A stretch of DNA of 64,000 bases, taken from positions 124,001-188,000 of the forward strand of contig NZ_QJJK01000009.1 of the NCBI RefSeq assembly GCF_003201475.1, in the 5' to 3' direction. A model generated the notes under the pieces. That model searched no databases. It saw nothing but the letters and a program-made list of their open reading frames with translations, and was not told the DNA's origin. The position numbers were made by a program, and so were the translations under genes. Position 1 is the stretch's first letter; each line of letters starts with the position of its first letter. The stretch comes from Chelatococcus asaccharovorans. Lineage in GTDB: Bacteria > Pseudomonadota > Alphaproteobacteria > Rhizobiales > Beijerinckiaceae. Positions 57,303-64,000 of the stretch are shown here, piece after piece.

Positions 57303-57590
57303 ATGTCGTTTTTGAAATCTCTCTTCTCGCGTCGTTCCGCCGGTGAGCCGGCCGCGCCGAAAACCCTGAAGACCCTTGAGCACAAGGGTTTCCTCATTCG
57401 AGCGGAGCCCTTCCAGTCGGAGGGGCAGTACCAGACGGCCGGCGTGATCCAGAAGGAAAGCGACGGCGTTCTGCGCGAGCAGAGCTTCATCCGCGCAGAC
57501 CGTTTTACCTCAGCCGATGAAGCCGCCGAATTCGCGCTCGCCAAAGGCCGACAGATCATCGACGAGCAGGGCGACGGATTGTTCCGCTGA
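57303..57590 (+). CDS. HlyU family protein
   Basis: A 95-residue protein of the HlyU family (PF10115), named after a Vibrio regulator of haemolysin but of uncertain function in alphaproteobacteria. The N-terminus [14 protein letters not shown] is basic and amphipathic. The domain follows with [41 protein letters not shown] and [20 protein letters not shown]. The start at 57303 has GGAGAGGA upstream. The stop codon is the start of a long inverted repeat (57590-57663) that probably ends the transcript. Confidence 0.87.
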   Translation: MSFLKSLFSRRSAGEPAAPKTLKTLEHKGFLIRAEPFQSEGQYQTAGVIQKESDGVLREQSFIRADRFTSADEAAEFALAKGRQIIDEQGDGLFR

Positions 57591-57663
57591 ACGTCGGCGA
57601 TAGGCGCGCCTGAAGTATTTCAGGAGTCAGACCTCTCGCTTCAGATGAGCGCCTATCGACGTT
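57590..57663. repeat. 74-bp inverted repeat at end of hlyU-like gene
   Basis: AACGTCGGCGATAGGCGC (57590-57607) pairs with GCGCCTATCGACGTT (57649-57663), with a 3-base bulge. Inside it, CCTGAA-GTAT-TTCAGG forms a second stem. The left arm begins at the last base of the stop codon. No T-tract follows. Confidence 0.65.
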
Positions 57664-57846
57664 TGTCGGGCTTGTTCCTTCGCTGAATCCGGCTTTGGAT
57701 CAAGTTCTATGCTGCCTTGACGTGTCACCTGGCAGTGAACATAATGAGAACAAATCAGTGAGACGGGGATGATCCTGCGCGCTTATCGCGGGGTTGTATG
57801 CGTCTTTTTTTCGCGATGGATTGCAGTCGCAGAAAGGCATGCCCAC

Positions 57847-59181
57847 ATGAATGCGCGCATGACCGAAGACACGTCCCTTTCCGATGCCGATAGCAGCGGG
57901 ATCGAGCCCGTGATGGCTGACGTCGTTTCGCCGGCTAATCCGGCGGCGATTTTCGTTGAGCCCGCGGCCTCGGACGCCGCGGCCACGGTTGCCTCGATTC
58001 AGGAGTCACTGAAAGGGCTGTCGCTGGACGGGTTGCGATCGATGATCGCGATCCGCGACTGGTTGCTCACCGAAGCCCGGGAGAAGAAGGACCAGACGTC
58101 GCTATTGACCACGCTCGCCGACCAGCTGAATGCCGCGGGCGTGCCGATTGATCGTGCCTCGATGACCACCGAGACGCTTCATTCGGAACATGCGGCGGTC
58201 ACGAGCGTCTGGCTGAAGGGCGGCGACAGCCAGCAGCGGGCTTTTCCCTATTCGGGCAACGCGGACGGCACCTATGAGCGCAGCCCCTTCTACCATGTGC
58301 ATCAGACACGCCAGCCGCTGTTCCTTGACCTGCGTGAGACCCCGGACGACCGCTTCGGCATCGTTCCGGAGCTCAAGGCCGACGGCTATGTCGGCTACAG
58401 TTGCTTTCCGGTCTTTTTCGCCAATGGTGATGAGAACGGCATTTCCTTCGCGACGAAAGCGCCTGAGGGATTTTCCAAGCCTCACCGCACATTTCTCGAG
58501 GGCATCGTTCCCGCCTTGGCGGCGGCGATGGAGATCCGCGCTGGCTACGCCACCCTTGACCAGATTCTGAGAGTCTATATCGGCGACGAGCCGCACCAGA
58601 GGGTGCTGTCGGGCGATGTCAGACGCGGGCAGGTCAGCCGTATCCGCTCGGCGATCCTGTTCGCTGACATGCGCAGCTACACGCGGCTGACATCCAACAT
58701 GCATCCCGAGGATGTGGTCAGCCTTCTGAATATCTATTTTGACTGCCTCGTGCCGCCCATCGAGGCTGAGGGCGGCGAGGTTCTGAAGTATCTCGGGGAT
58801 GGGCTTCTCGCCATTTTTCGCGACCGTGGCGATGACACCGGATCCGCGGCCCAGTCGGCCTTGACGGCGGCGCTGGATGCCTTGGCCCGCATCGATGCGG
58901 CCAATGCGAGCGGCATTGCCGGCGTGCCGCTGAAAGCGGGCATCGCGCTGCATCATGGTGAGGCGGCCTATGGCAATGTTGGCTCCGGCCAAAGGCTCGA
59001 TTTCACGGTCGTCGGGCGTGACGTCAATCTCACCAGCCGGATGGCGGGCCTGAACAAGACCTTAGGTGAGCCGCTGTTGCTGTCTCGCCCCTTTGTCGAG
59101 CATCTATGGGCGGATCCACGCAGCCTCGGCTTTTTTGAACTCGACGGCCTGGACGGCACCTTCGAAATCTACTCGCCCTGA
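57847..59181 (+). CDS. Class III adenylate/guanylate cyclase with N-terminal sensor-like region
   Basis: A 444-residue protein. Residues 1-55 are Ala/Asp-rich. A middle region (about 60-235: SLKGLSLDGLRSMIAIRDWLL, SPFYHVHQTRQPLFLDLRE, GYSCFPVFFANGDENG) resembles a GAF-like sensor, but I cannot name it. The class III catalytic domain follows: RSAILFADMRSYTRLTS (metal Asp274), EVLKYLGDGLLAIF (Lys314, metal Asp318) and RLDFTVVGRDVNLTSRM (Asp385, Asn394, Arg398). The Lys/Asp pair favours ATP, so cAMP production is likely. The start at 57847 has AAAGG upstream. An alternative ATG at 57769 would add 26 residues. A composite repeat lies downstream. Confidence 0.88.
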   Translation: MNARMTEDTSLSDADSSGIEPVMADVVSPANPAAIFVEPAASDAAATVASIQESLKGLSLDGLRSMIAIRDWLLTEAREKKDQTSLLTTLADQLNAAGVPIDRASMTTETLHSEHAAVTSVWLKGGDSQQRAFPYSGNADGTYERSPFYHVHQTRQPLFLDLRETPDDRFGIVPELKADGYVGYSCFPVFFANGDENGISFATKAPEGFSKPHRTFLEGIVPALAAAMEIRAGYATLDQILRVYIGDEPHQRVLSGDVRRGQVSRIRSAILFADMRSYTRLTSNMHPEDVVSLLNIYFDCLVPPIEAEGGEVLKYLGDGLLAIFRDRGDDTGSAAQSALTAALDALARIDAANASGIAGVPLKAGIALHHGEAAYGNVGSGQRLDFTVVGRDVNLTSRMAGLNKTLGEPLLLSRPFVEHLWADPRSLGFFELDGLDGTFEIYSP

Positions 59182-59380
59182 AGCAAGTCCGTCTGTTGCG
59201 GACTTGGCAACGTTCAAAAATTAACGAGCAAATTCACAGACTTAGATGGCATCAGACGATTCCATCGAAGTCGGATTTGTCGCGAACCGGTGTCCACTTC
59301 GCTCGAAAATGCTCTCTCTCCTTGATTTTACGCAATTCCGGACGCGGAACCGCGACACACTTCCGCTGGAATTGCTCTAG
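59182..59380. repeat. Composite palindromic intergenic element, copy B
   Basis: Four modules lie head to tail. (i) CAAGTCCG-TCTGTTG-CGGACTTG hairpin at 59184-59206, also at 28935. (ii) About 59213-59272, matching the complement of the element at 16254-16310 (ATCAGACGATTCCAT, AAGTCGGATTTG). (iii) A 35-bp segment at 59281-59315, identical to 61604-61638. (iv) About 59332-59380, with GCAATTCCGGACGCGGAA and TGGAATTGCTCTAG as outer arms. The remaining gap to the next gene (59381-59680) is AT-rich and presumably holds the promoter of the VWA protein gene. Confidence 0.75.
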
Positions 59381-59680
59381 GACCGGGCCCGTCGGCTGCG
59401 GATATTCTCGCTCACATCGATCAGACAACTCAAAAATTGGTGTGGTACCGGGCGCTTCCGTTCACGTCGGATTGGCTCTTGTTTTCAACCGTCTTCCCCC
59501 GGATTGCATTGCAGGCGCTCGGACAATCCGCGCGCGTCGTACCTGTGCGTGTTGCTTCATCAGAACGGCTGAGCGAATGCAATTATAACGACATAAGATT
59601 CAATAATACAACTATAGCGGGTAACTTCGCATTTACAATCTCCCTGTAGCCTGACCCGATTGCAGGTTTGGGAGCGTCCG

Positions 59681-61483
59681 ATGAGCAATCGCGGTTCGGC
59701 CCGTCGTCGCGGCATGGGCACAGGCAGAGACGGGATATGCGCGGATGACGCCGGGAAGACACGCCTTGCTTCCGCGGGAGAGCGGGCGGCGCTGCCCCGG
59801 CTGCGCGCATTCTGGGGTGATGGTCACGCCAGTATCGTCCTCTGGTTCGCCTTCATGCTCGTGCCCATCCTTCTGGCGGCGGGGGCGGCCGTCGACTATG
59901 CCCGTGCGGCAACCCTGCGCACGAAGCTGCAGCAGGCGACGGATGCCGCCACGCTGGCGATTGCGCCCTTTGCAGGCCAGAAGACAGACGCCGAGTTGCG
60001 GGCCATGGCCGAGAGCTTTCTGCGCGCGGCCATGGCATCGGCGATCAGCAGCATGGGCGGGAGCGGGGTCCGCATCGACTCCATCGTCATCAGCAGCGAT
60101 CGCGGTGATGTGACCGTTGTGAGCTCGGCGGCCTATGAGCCGGCCGTCATGGGGCTCGTCACCTTCAGTGGAGAGCCTGTGACGGTGAGCACGCTGTCAC
60201 GAACGATCGCCTCCGATGTTGAATACGAGATCGCCCTCGTCATTGACAACTCCGGCTCGATGACGAAGTACGCAGGTTCGGAGAACAAGATGCAGGCGAC
60301 GAAGACGGCGGCCGCCGCGCTGATCGAGGCCATGTTCTCGACGCCCCAGGCCATTAGCCGCACGAAGATCGCCCTGGTGCCCTTCAATCTCTCGGTCAAT
60401 ACGGGCGGCCAGGTTCCGAGCCGCTACACGGATACAACGGGCCGGTCGGAGATTCATTGGCCGTCGAACCTCTTCGAGGGGCGCCCCAGCAATCCGCACA
60501 GCGTCTCGTCGACCTGGCCTCCACAGTCGCGCTTCGATCTTTTCACCGAATTGGCAGCCGTCAAATCCAGCTATGGCTGGGGTGGCTGTTTCGAAATGCG
60601 ACCGGGTGCCATCGGCACAACCGACACCCCGCCGGTGACGTCTCCTGTGAGCCAGGCGGATTTCAACACGCTGTTCGTCCCCCAGTTCTGGCCGGATGAG
60701 CCTGATGCCAACAATGGCCCAAACTACCGGTTCACCTCCGGATGGACCACGACCACCTGGACCTATCTGAACAGCTATCTCAACGACAATACCGCGAGTG
60801 CCTGCAGTAGCTCGAGCAATCAGACCGGGGCTGGGGCCTATGTCAAGGCGCAAAACAAGCTCTGCAAATATCGGTCGGCGAGGGTCCTGAATGTGGGCTA
60901 TGGGCCGAACTATCTCTGCACGTCGCAGGCCTTGACGCGATTGACGAACAACGCGGCGGGCTTGAAGGCAAAGATCGATCAGATGGTCGCCGACGGCGGC
61001 ACCAATCTCGTCGAGGGGTTCATGTGGGGGTGGCGCACGCTCAGCCCGTATGCTCCCTTCGGCGATGGCAAGGCTTATACGGAAAGGAAGAATCGGAAGA
61101 TCATCATCCTGATGACGGACGGCACCAACCAGTGGCTGCAGGCGAACAATCACAACGGCTCTACCTATACGCCCTTCGGCTATTACACGAATAACCGCAT
61201 CGCATCGGGCCTCACAGCCACGCAGGCGGCCCGCGATGCGATGGACGCGAAAACGCTGGAGGCCTGCAACAACGCCAAGGCCGCAGGGCTTATCGTTTAT
61301 ACTGTCGGCTTCGATGCCGGCTCCGACATCGATGACCAGGGCAAGACCCTGCTTCGCAATTGTGCTTCTGCCGATTCGAGCGGGACGCAAAGACTGACCT
61401 ATATGGCGACCGACAGCGCCGACATCGTGGAGATCTTCAACAAAATCGCGCGCCAGCTTGGGAGCCTGCGCCTTGCCCAATAG
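59681..61483 (+). CDS. TadE/TadG-like pilus-assembly protein with VWA domain
   Basis: A 600-residue membrane-anchored protein. A single N-terminal hydrophobic helix (ASIVLWFAFMLVPILLAAGAAVDYARA) with TLRTKLQQATDAATLAIA matches the TadG/Flp-pilus assembly N-terminal domain. A von Willebrand factor A domain follows: EIALVIDNSGSMTKYAG carries the DxSxS metal-ion site, and KIIILMTDGTNQWLQ supplies the distal Asp. Large insertions between VWA strands contain several Cys (GGCFEMRPGA, NDNTASACSSSSN). The start at 59681 follows GGGAG by 8 bases. No other tad/cpa genes are present here, so its role in pilus assembly is open. Confidence 0.87.
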   Translation: MSNRGSARRRGMGTGRDGICADDAGKTRLASAGERAALPRLRAFWGDGHASIVLWFAFMLVPILLAAGAAVDYARAATLRTKLQQATDAATLAIAPFAGQKTDAELRAMAESFLRAAMASAISSMGGSGVRIDSIVISSDRGDVTVVSSAAYEPAVMGLVTFSGEPVTVSTLSRTIASDVEYEIALVIDNSGSMTKYAGSENKMQATKTAAAALIEAMFSTPQAISRTKIALVPFNLSVNTGGQVPSRYTDTTGRSEIHWPSNLFEGRPSNPHSVSSTWPPQSRFDLFTELAAVKSSYGWGGCFEMRPGAIGTTDTPPVTSPVSQADFNTLFVPQFWPDEPDANNGPNYRFTSGWTTTTWTYLNSYLNDNTASACSSSSNQTGAGAYVKAQNKLCKYRSARVLNVGYGPNYLCTSQALTRLTNNAAGLKAKIDQMVADGGTNLVEGFMWGWRTLSPYAPFGDGKAYTERKNRKIIILMTDGTNQWLQANNHNGSTYTPFGYYTNNRIASGLTATQAARDAMDAKTLEACNNAKAAGLIVYTVGFDAGSDIDDQGKTLLRNCASADSSGTQRLTYMATDSADIVEIFNKIARQLGSLRLAQ

Positions 61484-61816
61484 AAGGTCAGAAAACGCGG
61501 GGTGCGAACGCGCGGCAATCTGATCAGCTCCCGCTCGAGAGCATTTCGCGTTTCTCCGAATCGCGAAAATGCTCCATGTCTTTGTATTAGCGCATTTTCT
61601 TCACGCGAACCGGTGTCCACTTCGCTCGAAAATGCTCTAAGGGTCGTGTGCATGCAGAGACAGGCCGACAGGAGGACCGGTGGGATTGTCCGAGCCGTGA
61701 GCGCCCTTGGGCCGCCTCGCCGAGGTGTCCCTTGACCGGCAACCTGCGGCGTGTCATCCAGAGCGACGACGTCGTGAGGTCGCCATCTGCGGCATTGGTC
61801 CGCTTGCCGATCTTGT
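61484..61816. other. Gap upstream of tRNA gene
   Basis: This 333-bp region holds repeat copy C (61537-61638). The rest, up to the tRNA gene, has no convincing coding frame. The tRNA promoter should be in the last 80 bp, but no clear -35/-10 pair was assigned. Confidence 0.4.
61537..61638. repeat. Palindromic intergenic element, copy C
   Basis: GAGCATTTCGCG (61539-61550) pairs with CGCGAAAATGCTC (61562-61574), and AGCGCATTTTC (61589-61599) with GAAAATGCTCT at the right end (61628-61638). The right end (61604-61638) is 35 bp identical to 59281-59315. This motif with AACCGGTGTCCACTTCGC is of a type seen dispersed in rhizobial genomes. Confidence 0.8.
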
Positions 61817-61892
61817 GGGCCTGTAGCTCAATGGTTAGAGCCGACCGCTCATAACGGTCTGGTTGCAGGTTCGAGTCCTGCCGGGCCCACCA
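61817..61892 (+). tRNA. tRNA with CAU anticodon (probably tRNA-Ile2, possibly tRNA-Met)
   Basis: A 76-nt cloverleaf including an encoded CCA end. The acceptor stem GGGCCTG pairs with CGGGCCC (one G-T pair), the anticodon stem is GACCG/CGGTC, and the seven-base loop CTCATAA places CAT at 61850-61852. The T-arm is GCAGG-TTCGAGT-CCTGC. The CTCATAA loop and the GGCCC-like acceptor resemble the CAU tRNA-Ile2 that is lysidine-modified to read AUA rather than elongator Met. Identity depends on modification by TilS and cannot be settled from sequence alone. Confidence 0.9.
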
Positions 61893-62032
61893 ATGATTTC
61901 AGAGACTTAGACGGGTACGCGAGCGGCCTCGGGCCGTTTACGGGACCGATAACGGCAATGATTGTGCGATAGCGTAGCCGAGATCGGCGAGCATCCCATC
62001 ATTGTCGATGATGCGGCGCGCGCAATCAGATG

Positions 62033-62365
62033 TCAGTGTCGGACGTGTCGTACATTGCGCGATGGACCTTCAAGGCCCGTCTCAAAGCTCTTCGTGCGCT
62101 GGCGACCGGTGTTCTGGTCGATATAGGGGACCTTCACGGTGCCATATTCCGGTCGGCCGTTGGGCGACACGTTCCAGCTTGAGCAGCCCTGCTCGCGGAT
62201 GGTGATCGTCGGCAGCGCGTTGCCGTCGAAGCTCGCCGCACCGCCGCGCCGGGTGATGACGAGCTGTTGGCCGGTCGGCTTCACAATCGCTCTAGCTCCG
62301 ATCGCCTTGTTATCAGATTGCTGGAAGAGGCAGCGCTCGCCACCTCTCCCAATTGCTCTGGCCAC
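62033..62365 (-). CDS. Hypothetical protein, possible fragment
   Basis: An open frame of 110 residues starting with GTG 2 bp downstream of the arylsulfatase stop. No ribosome-binding site or signal peptide is evident. Residues 8-72 (GERCLFQQSDNKAIGARAIV, GQQLVITRRGGAASFDGNAL, PTITIREQGCSSWNVSPNGR) have a beta-rich, two-Cys composition like a small exported domain, but the last 35 residues look unstructured. It could be a remnant of a larger exported protein that lost its leader, or not a gene. I do not recognise a family. Confidence 0.35.
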   Translation of the reverse strand: MARAIGRGGERCLFQQSDNKAIGARAIVKPTGQQLVITRRGGAASFDGNALPTITIREQGCSSWNVSPNGRPEYGTVKVPYIDQNTGRQRTKSFETGLEGPSRNVRHVRH

Positions 62366-62367
62366 GG

Positions 62368-64000
62368 CTAGCGTGGCGCCATCCGTTCAATCTCATTCAG
62401 GCGCTTCAACGCCGCCTGCTGGCGCAACAAGCCATAGTTGATGCCACCCGCATTGAGCGAGCTCCCTTCCTGATAGGGGAACTGGTCGAAATCGGCGAAG
62501 AATTCCTTGACCTTGCCTTGGATCGGCACGAGCAGCCACATATTGCGGGCAATGAATTCCGTCGCGCCCCCGCCTTCCTTCGAGCCCCTCTCGTACGGGT
62601 CCATGCGCAAGTTCTCGATCAGCGCCCAGCTCGGCGATTCACGCGTCGCCGTCGCGATATTGCCCTCGCTGGCGACGGCGAAACTCAGTTTCCAGTCGTT
62701 GAAACGAATGGCGTTGAGATTGCCGCCTTGGTCGAAGTAATACATGGTGTCGCGCGGCGGCGTCTTGGCTGTTCCCTTCAGCAGGTCTGTCAGGTCATAG
62801 CCATCGAGATGGACCTTGAACGTCTTGATCCCCGCCTGGAACCCGGTTTTCATCTTTTCCTTCAAGTCGGGAAGACCCGCCGCCGTCGCGAAGGTCGGCA
62901 TCCAGTCCATCAGCGTGACGATCTCGTTGATCTGCGTGCCCGGCTTCACCACGCCCGGCCAACGCACCATCATCGGGATGCGCATGCCGCCTTCCCAGGT
63001 CGTGCCTTTCTCGCCATGGAACGGCGTCATGGCTCCGTCCGGCCACAGCGCAAGCTCGGCACCGTTGTCGGTGGTGTAAAGGACGATGGTATTCTCGGCG
63101 ATGCCGAGATCATCGAGCTGTTTCAGCAACTGCCCGACATGCCCATCATGCTCCACCATGCCGTCGGCATGGATGCCCTTGCCGGTCTTGCCGAGGCTCT
63201 CGGGCTTGAGATGGGTGAAGACGTGCATGCGGGTCGCGTTGAACCACAGGAAGAACGGCTTGTCCGCCTTGTGCTGACGGTCGACGAAGTCCTTCGCGGC
63301 CGTGAGGAATTCCTCGTCGATGGTCTCCATCCGCTTCGTATTGAGCGGGCCGGTGTCCTCGATCCGCCCGTCGGCGTGGGAATGGATCACGCCGCGGGGG
63401 CCGAAGCGCTTCCTGAATTCAGGATTCTTCGGATAGAAATACCCTTCCGGTTCTTCCTCGGCATTGAGATGATAGAGATTGCCGAAGAATTCGTCGAAGC
63501 CGTGATTGGTCGGCAGATGCTCGTCCCTGTCGCCGAGATGGTTCTTGCCGAACTGCCCCGTGGCATAGCCGCGGGTTTTCAGCACGTCGGCGATGGTCGG
63601 CATCCAGTCGGTGATACCATGCGGATCGCCCGGCATGCCAATGGTGAGTAGACCGGTGCGGAACGGCTCCTGGCCCAGGATGAACGAGGCGCGGCCGGCG
63701 GTGCAGCTCTGCTGGCCGTAGGAATCGGTGAAAATCGCGCCCTCATTGGCGATACGGTCGATGTTCGGCGTGCGATAGCCCATCAGTCCCATCGTATAGG
63801 CGCTGATCTGCGCGATGCCGATATCGTCGCCGAAAATGACGACGATATTCGGCGGCTTGCTGCTGCCGGACGCCGGCGTCGCAGGCTGTCCCTGCGCGGC
63901 GGCCCTGGAGGCGGCGCCGATCGCGGCAGCCGCCGTGATGAGCGCTGTCGATCCGGCCAAGATCGACCGGCGGCTGAGGGCCGCTTTCGTCGGGGTCGTT
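62368..64000 (-). CDS. Arylsulfatase (formylglycine sulfatase), N-terminus beyond window
   Basis: A sulfatase whose frame stays open to the end of the window, so the start is missing. The visible beginning contains a Tat motif (SRRSILAGSTALITAAAAIG), implying folded export. The alkaline-phosphatase-like domain has NIVVIFGDDIGIAQIS (metal Asp pair). The active-site motif SCTAGRAS fits the C-x-A-x-R form, so the Cys would become formylglycine by a sulfatase-activating enzyme. GYATGQFGKNHLGD carries Lys/His, and VLYTTDNGAEL the second metal Asp/Asn. It most resembles arylsulfatases that hydrolyse aryl or choline-type sulfate esters. The substrate is unknown. The gene is last in the window. Confidence 0.9.
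   Translation of the reverse strand, partial: TTPTKAALSRRSILAGSTALITAAAAIGAASRAAAQGQPATPASGSSKPPNIVVIFGDDIGIAQISAYTMGLMGYRTPNIDRIANEGAIFTDSYGQQSCTAGRASFILGQEPFRTGLLTIGMPGDPHGITDWMPTIADVLKTRGYATGQFGKNHLGDRDEHLPTNHGFDEFFGNLYHLNAEEEPEGYFYPKNPEFRKRFGPRGVIHSHADGRIEDTGPLNTKRMETIDEEFLTAAKDFVDRQHKADKPFFLWFNATRMHVFTHLKPESLGKTGKGIHADGMVEHDGHVGQLLKQLDDLGIAENTIVLYTTDNGAELALWPDGAMTPFHGEKGTTWEGGMRIPMMVRWPGVVKPGTQINEIVTLMDWMPTFATAAGLPDLKEKMKTGFQAGIKTFKVHLDGYDLTDLLKGTAKTPPRDTMYYFDQGGNLNAIRFNDWKLSFAVASEGNIATATRESPSWALIENLRMDPYERGSKEGGGATEFIARNMWLLVPIQGKVKEFFADFDQFPYQEGSSLNAGGINYGLLRQQAALKRLNEIERMAPR

Noticed and set aside
61817-62365. Integrated element attached at the tRNA gene
   Set aside because: No integrase and no duplicate of the tRNA 3' end was found in the downstream sequence available.

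Overview
This is about 64 kb of high-GC chromosomal DNA from an alphaproteobacterium, almost certainly of the order Hyphomicrobiales (Rhizobiales). The evidence is gene order and lineage-typical families: ubiK / lgt - class I methyltransferase - pgeF, Lrp - lipoprotein - greA - carB, carA / yqeY - dnaG - rpoD, ELM1 - trxB - lysR, two Omp25/RopB-type outer-membrane barrels, DUF992, HlyU and extensin-like proteins, a CtrA-type TTAA-N7-TTAA site, and palindromic intergenic repeats of a rhizobial style. A Chelatococcus/Bosea-like genus is possible but cannot be shown from the window. No phage, IS element, CRISPR array, plasmid or defence module was seen. The window reads as core genome.

Layout. 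0-4.6 kb: CNNM/CBS transporter, csaA, a TetR/COQ9-like regulator with an upstream inverted repeat, proC, YbjN-like protein. 5-10 kb: ubiK facing lgt, methyltransferase and pgeF, then an SDR and an LPS-core-type glycosyltransferase on the other strand. 10.4-12.3 kb: two outer-membrane barrel proteins, the second with a CtrA site and a strong terminator. 12.4-19.3 kb: GST, rlmJ, RNase T2, a small exported protein, a dapB homologue, an extensin-like lipoprotein, a Tim44-like protein and a small exported protein. 19.4-25.8 kb: uvrB, a small membrane protein, a CoA transferase/quinone oxidoreductase pair and a zinc-ribbon methyltransferase. 26-30.3 kb: DUF1800 and DUF1501 genes and an unrecognised exported protein. 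30.4-39.9 kb: DUF486, a PQQ-type sugar dehydrogenase, a small membrane protein, aspartate aminotransferase, DUF992, an EF-G paralogue, fadD and msrP. 39.9-40.6 kb: a long non-coding gap with a good candidate small RNA on the minus strand. 40.6-52 kb: lysR, trxB, ELM1, lrp, lipoprotein, greA, carB, gtrA, methyltransferase, carA. 52-57.6 kb: yqeY, dnaG, rpoD, hlyU. 57.8-64 kb: nucleotide cyclase, a TadG-like VWA protein, a CAU tRNA and an arylsulfatase cut by the window end.

Functional themes are housekeeping: replication initiation and sigma-70, pyrimidine/arginine precursor synthesis (carA, carB), amino-acid metabolism (proC, dapB homologue, aminotransferase), thiol and methionine-sulfoxide repair (trxB, msrP), envelope biogenesis (lgt, pgeF, barrels, glycosyltransferase), DNA repair (uvrB) and transcription rescue (greA).

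No clearly new multi-gene system was found. The items most worth a second look are the candidate sRNA near 40 kb; three core-gene homologues that lack hallmark residues (dapB homologue without its two catalytic-site His, EF-G paralogue without its catalytic His, DnaG without three of four zinc ligands); the DUF1800/DUF1501 pair of unknown function; a run of short tandem duplications sitting on gene boundaries, including three exact 22-bp copies over the greA stop codon; a possible carA leader attenuator; and mosaic palindromic repeats.
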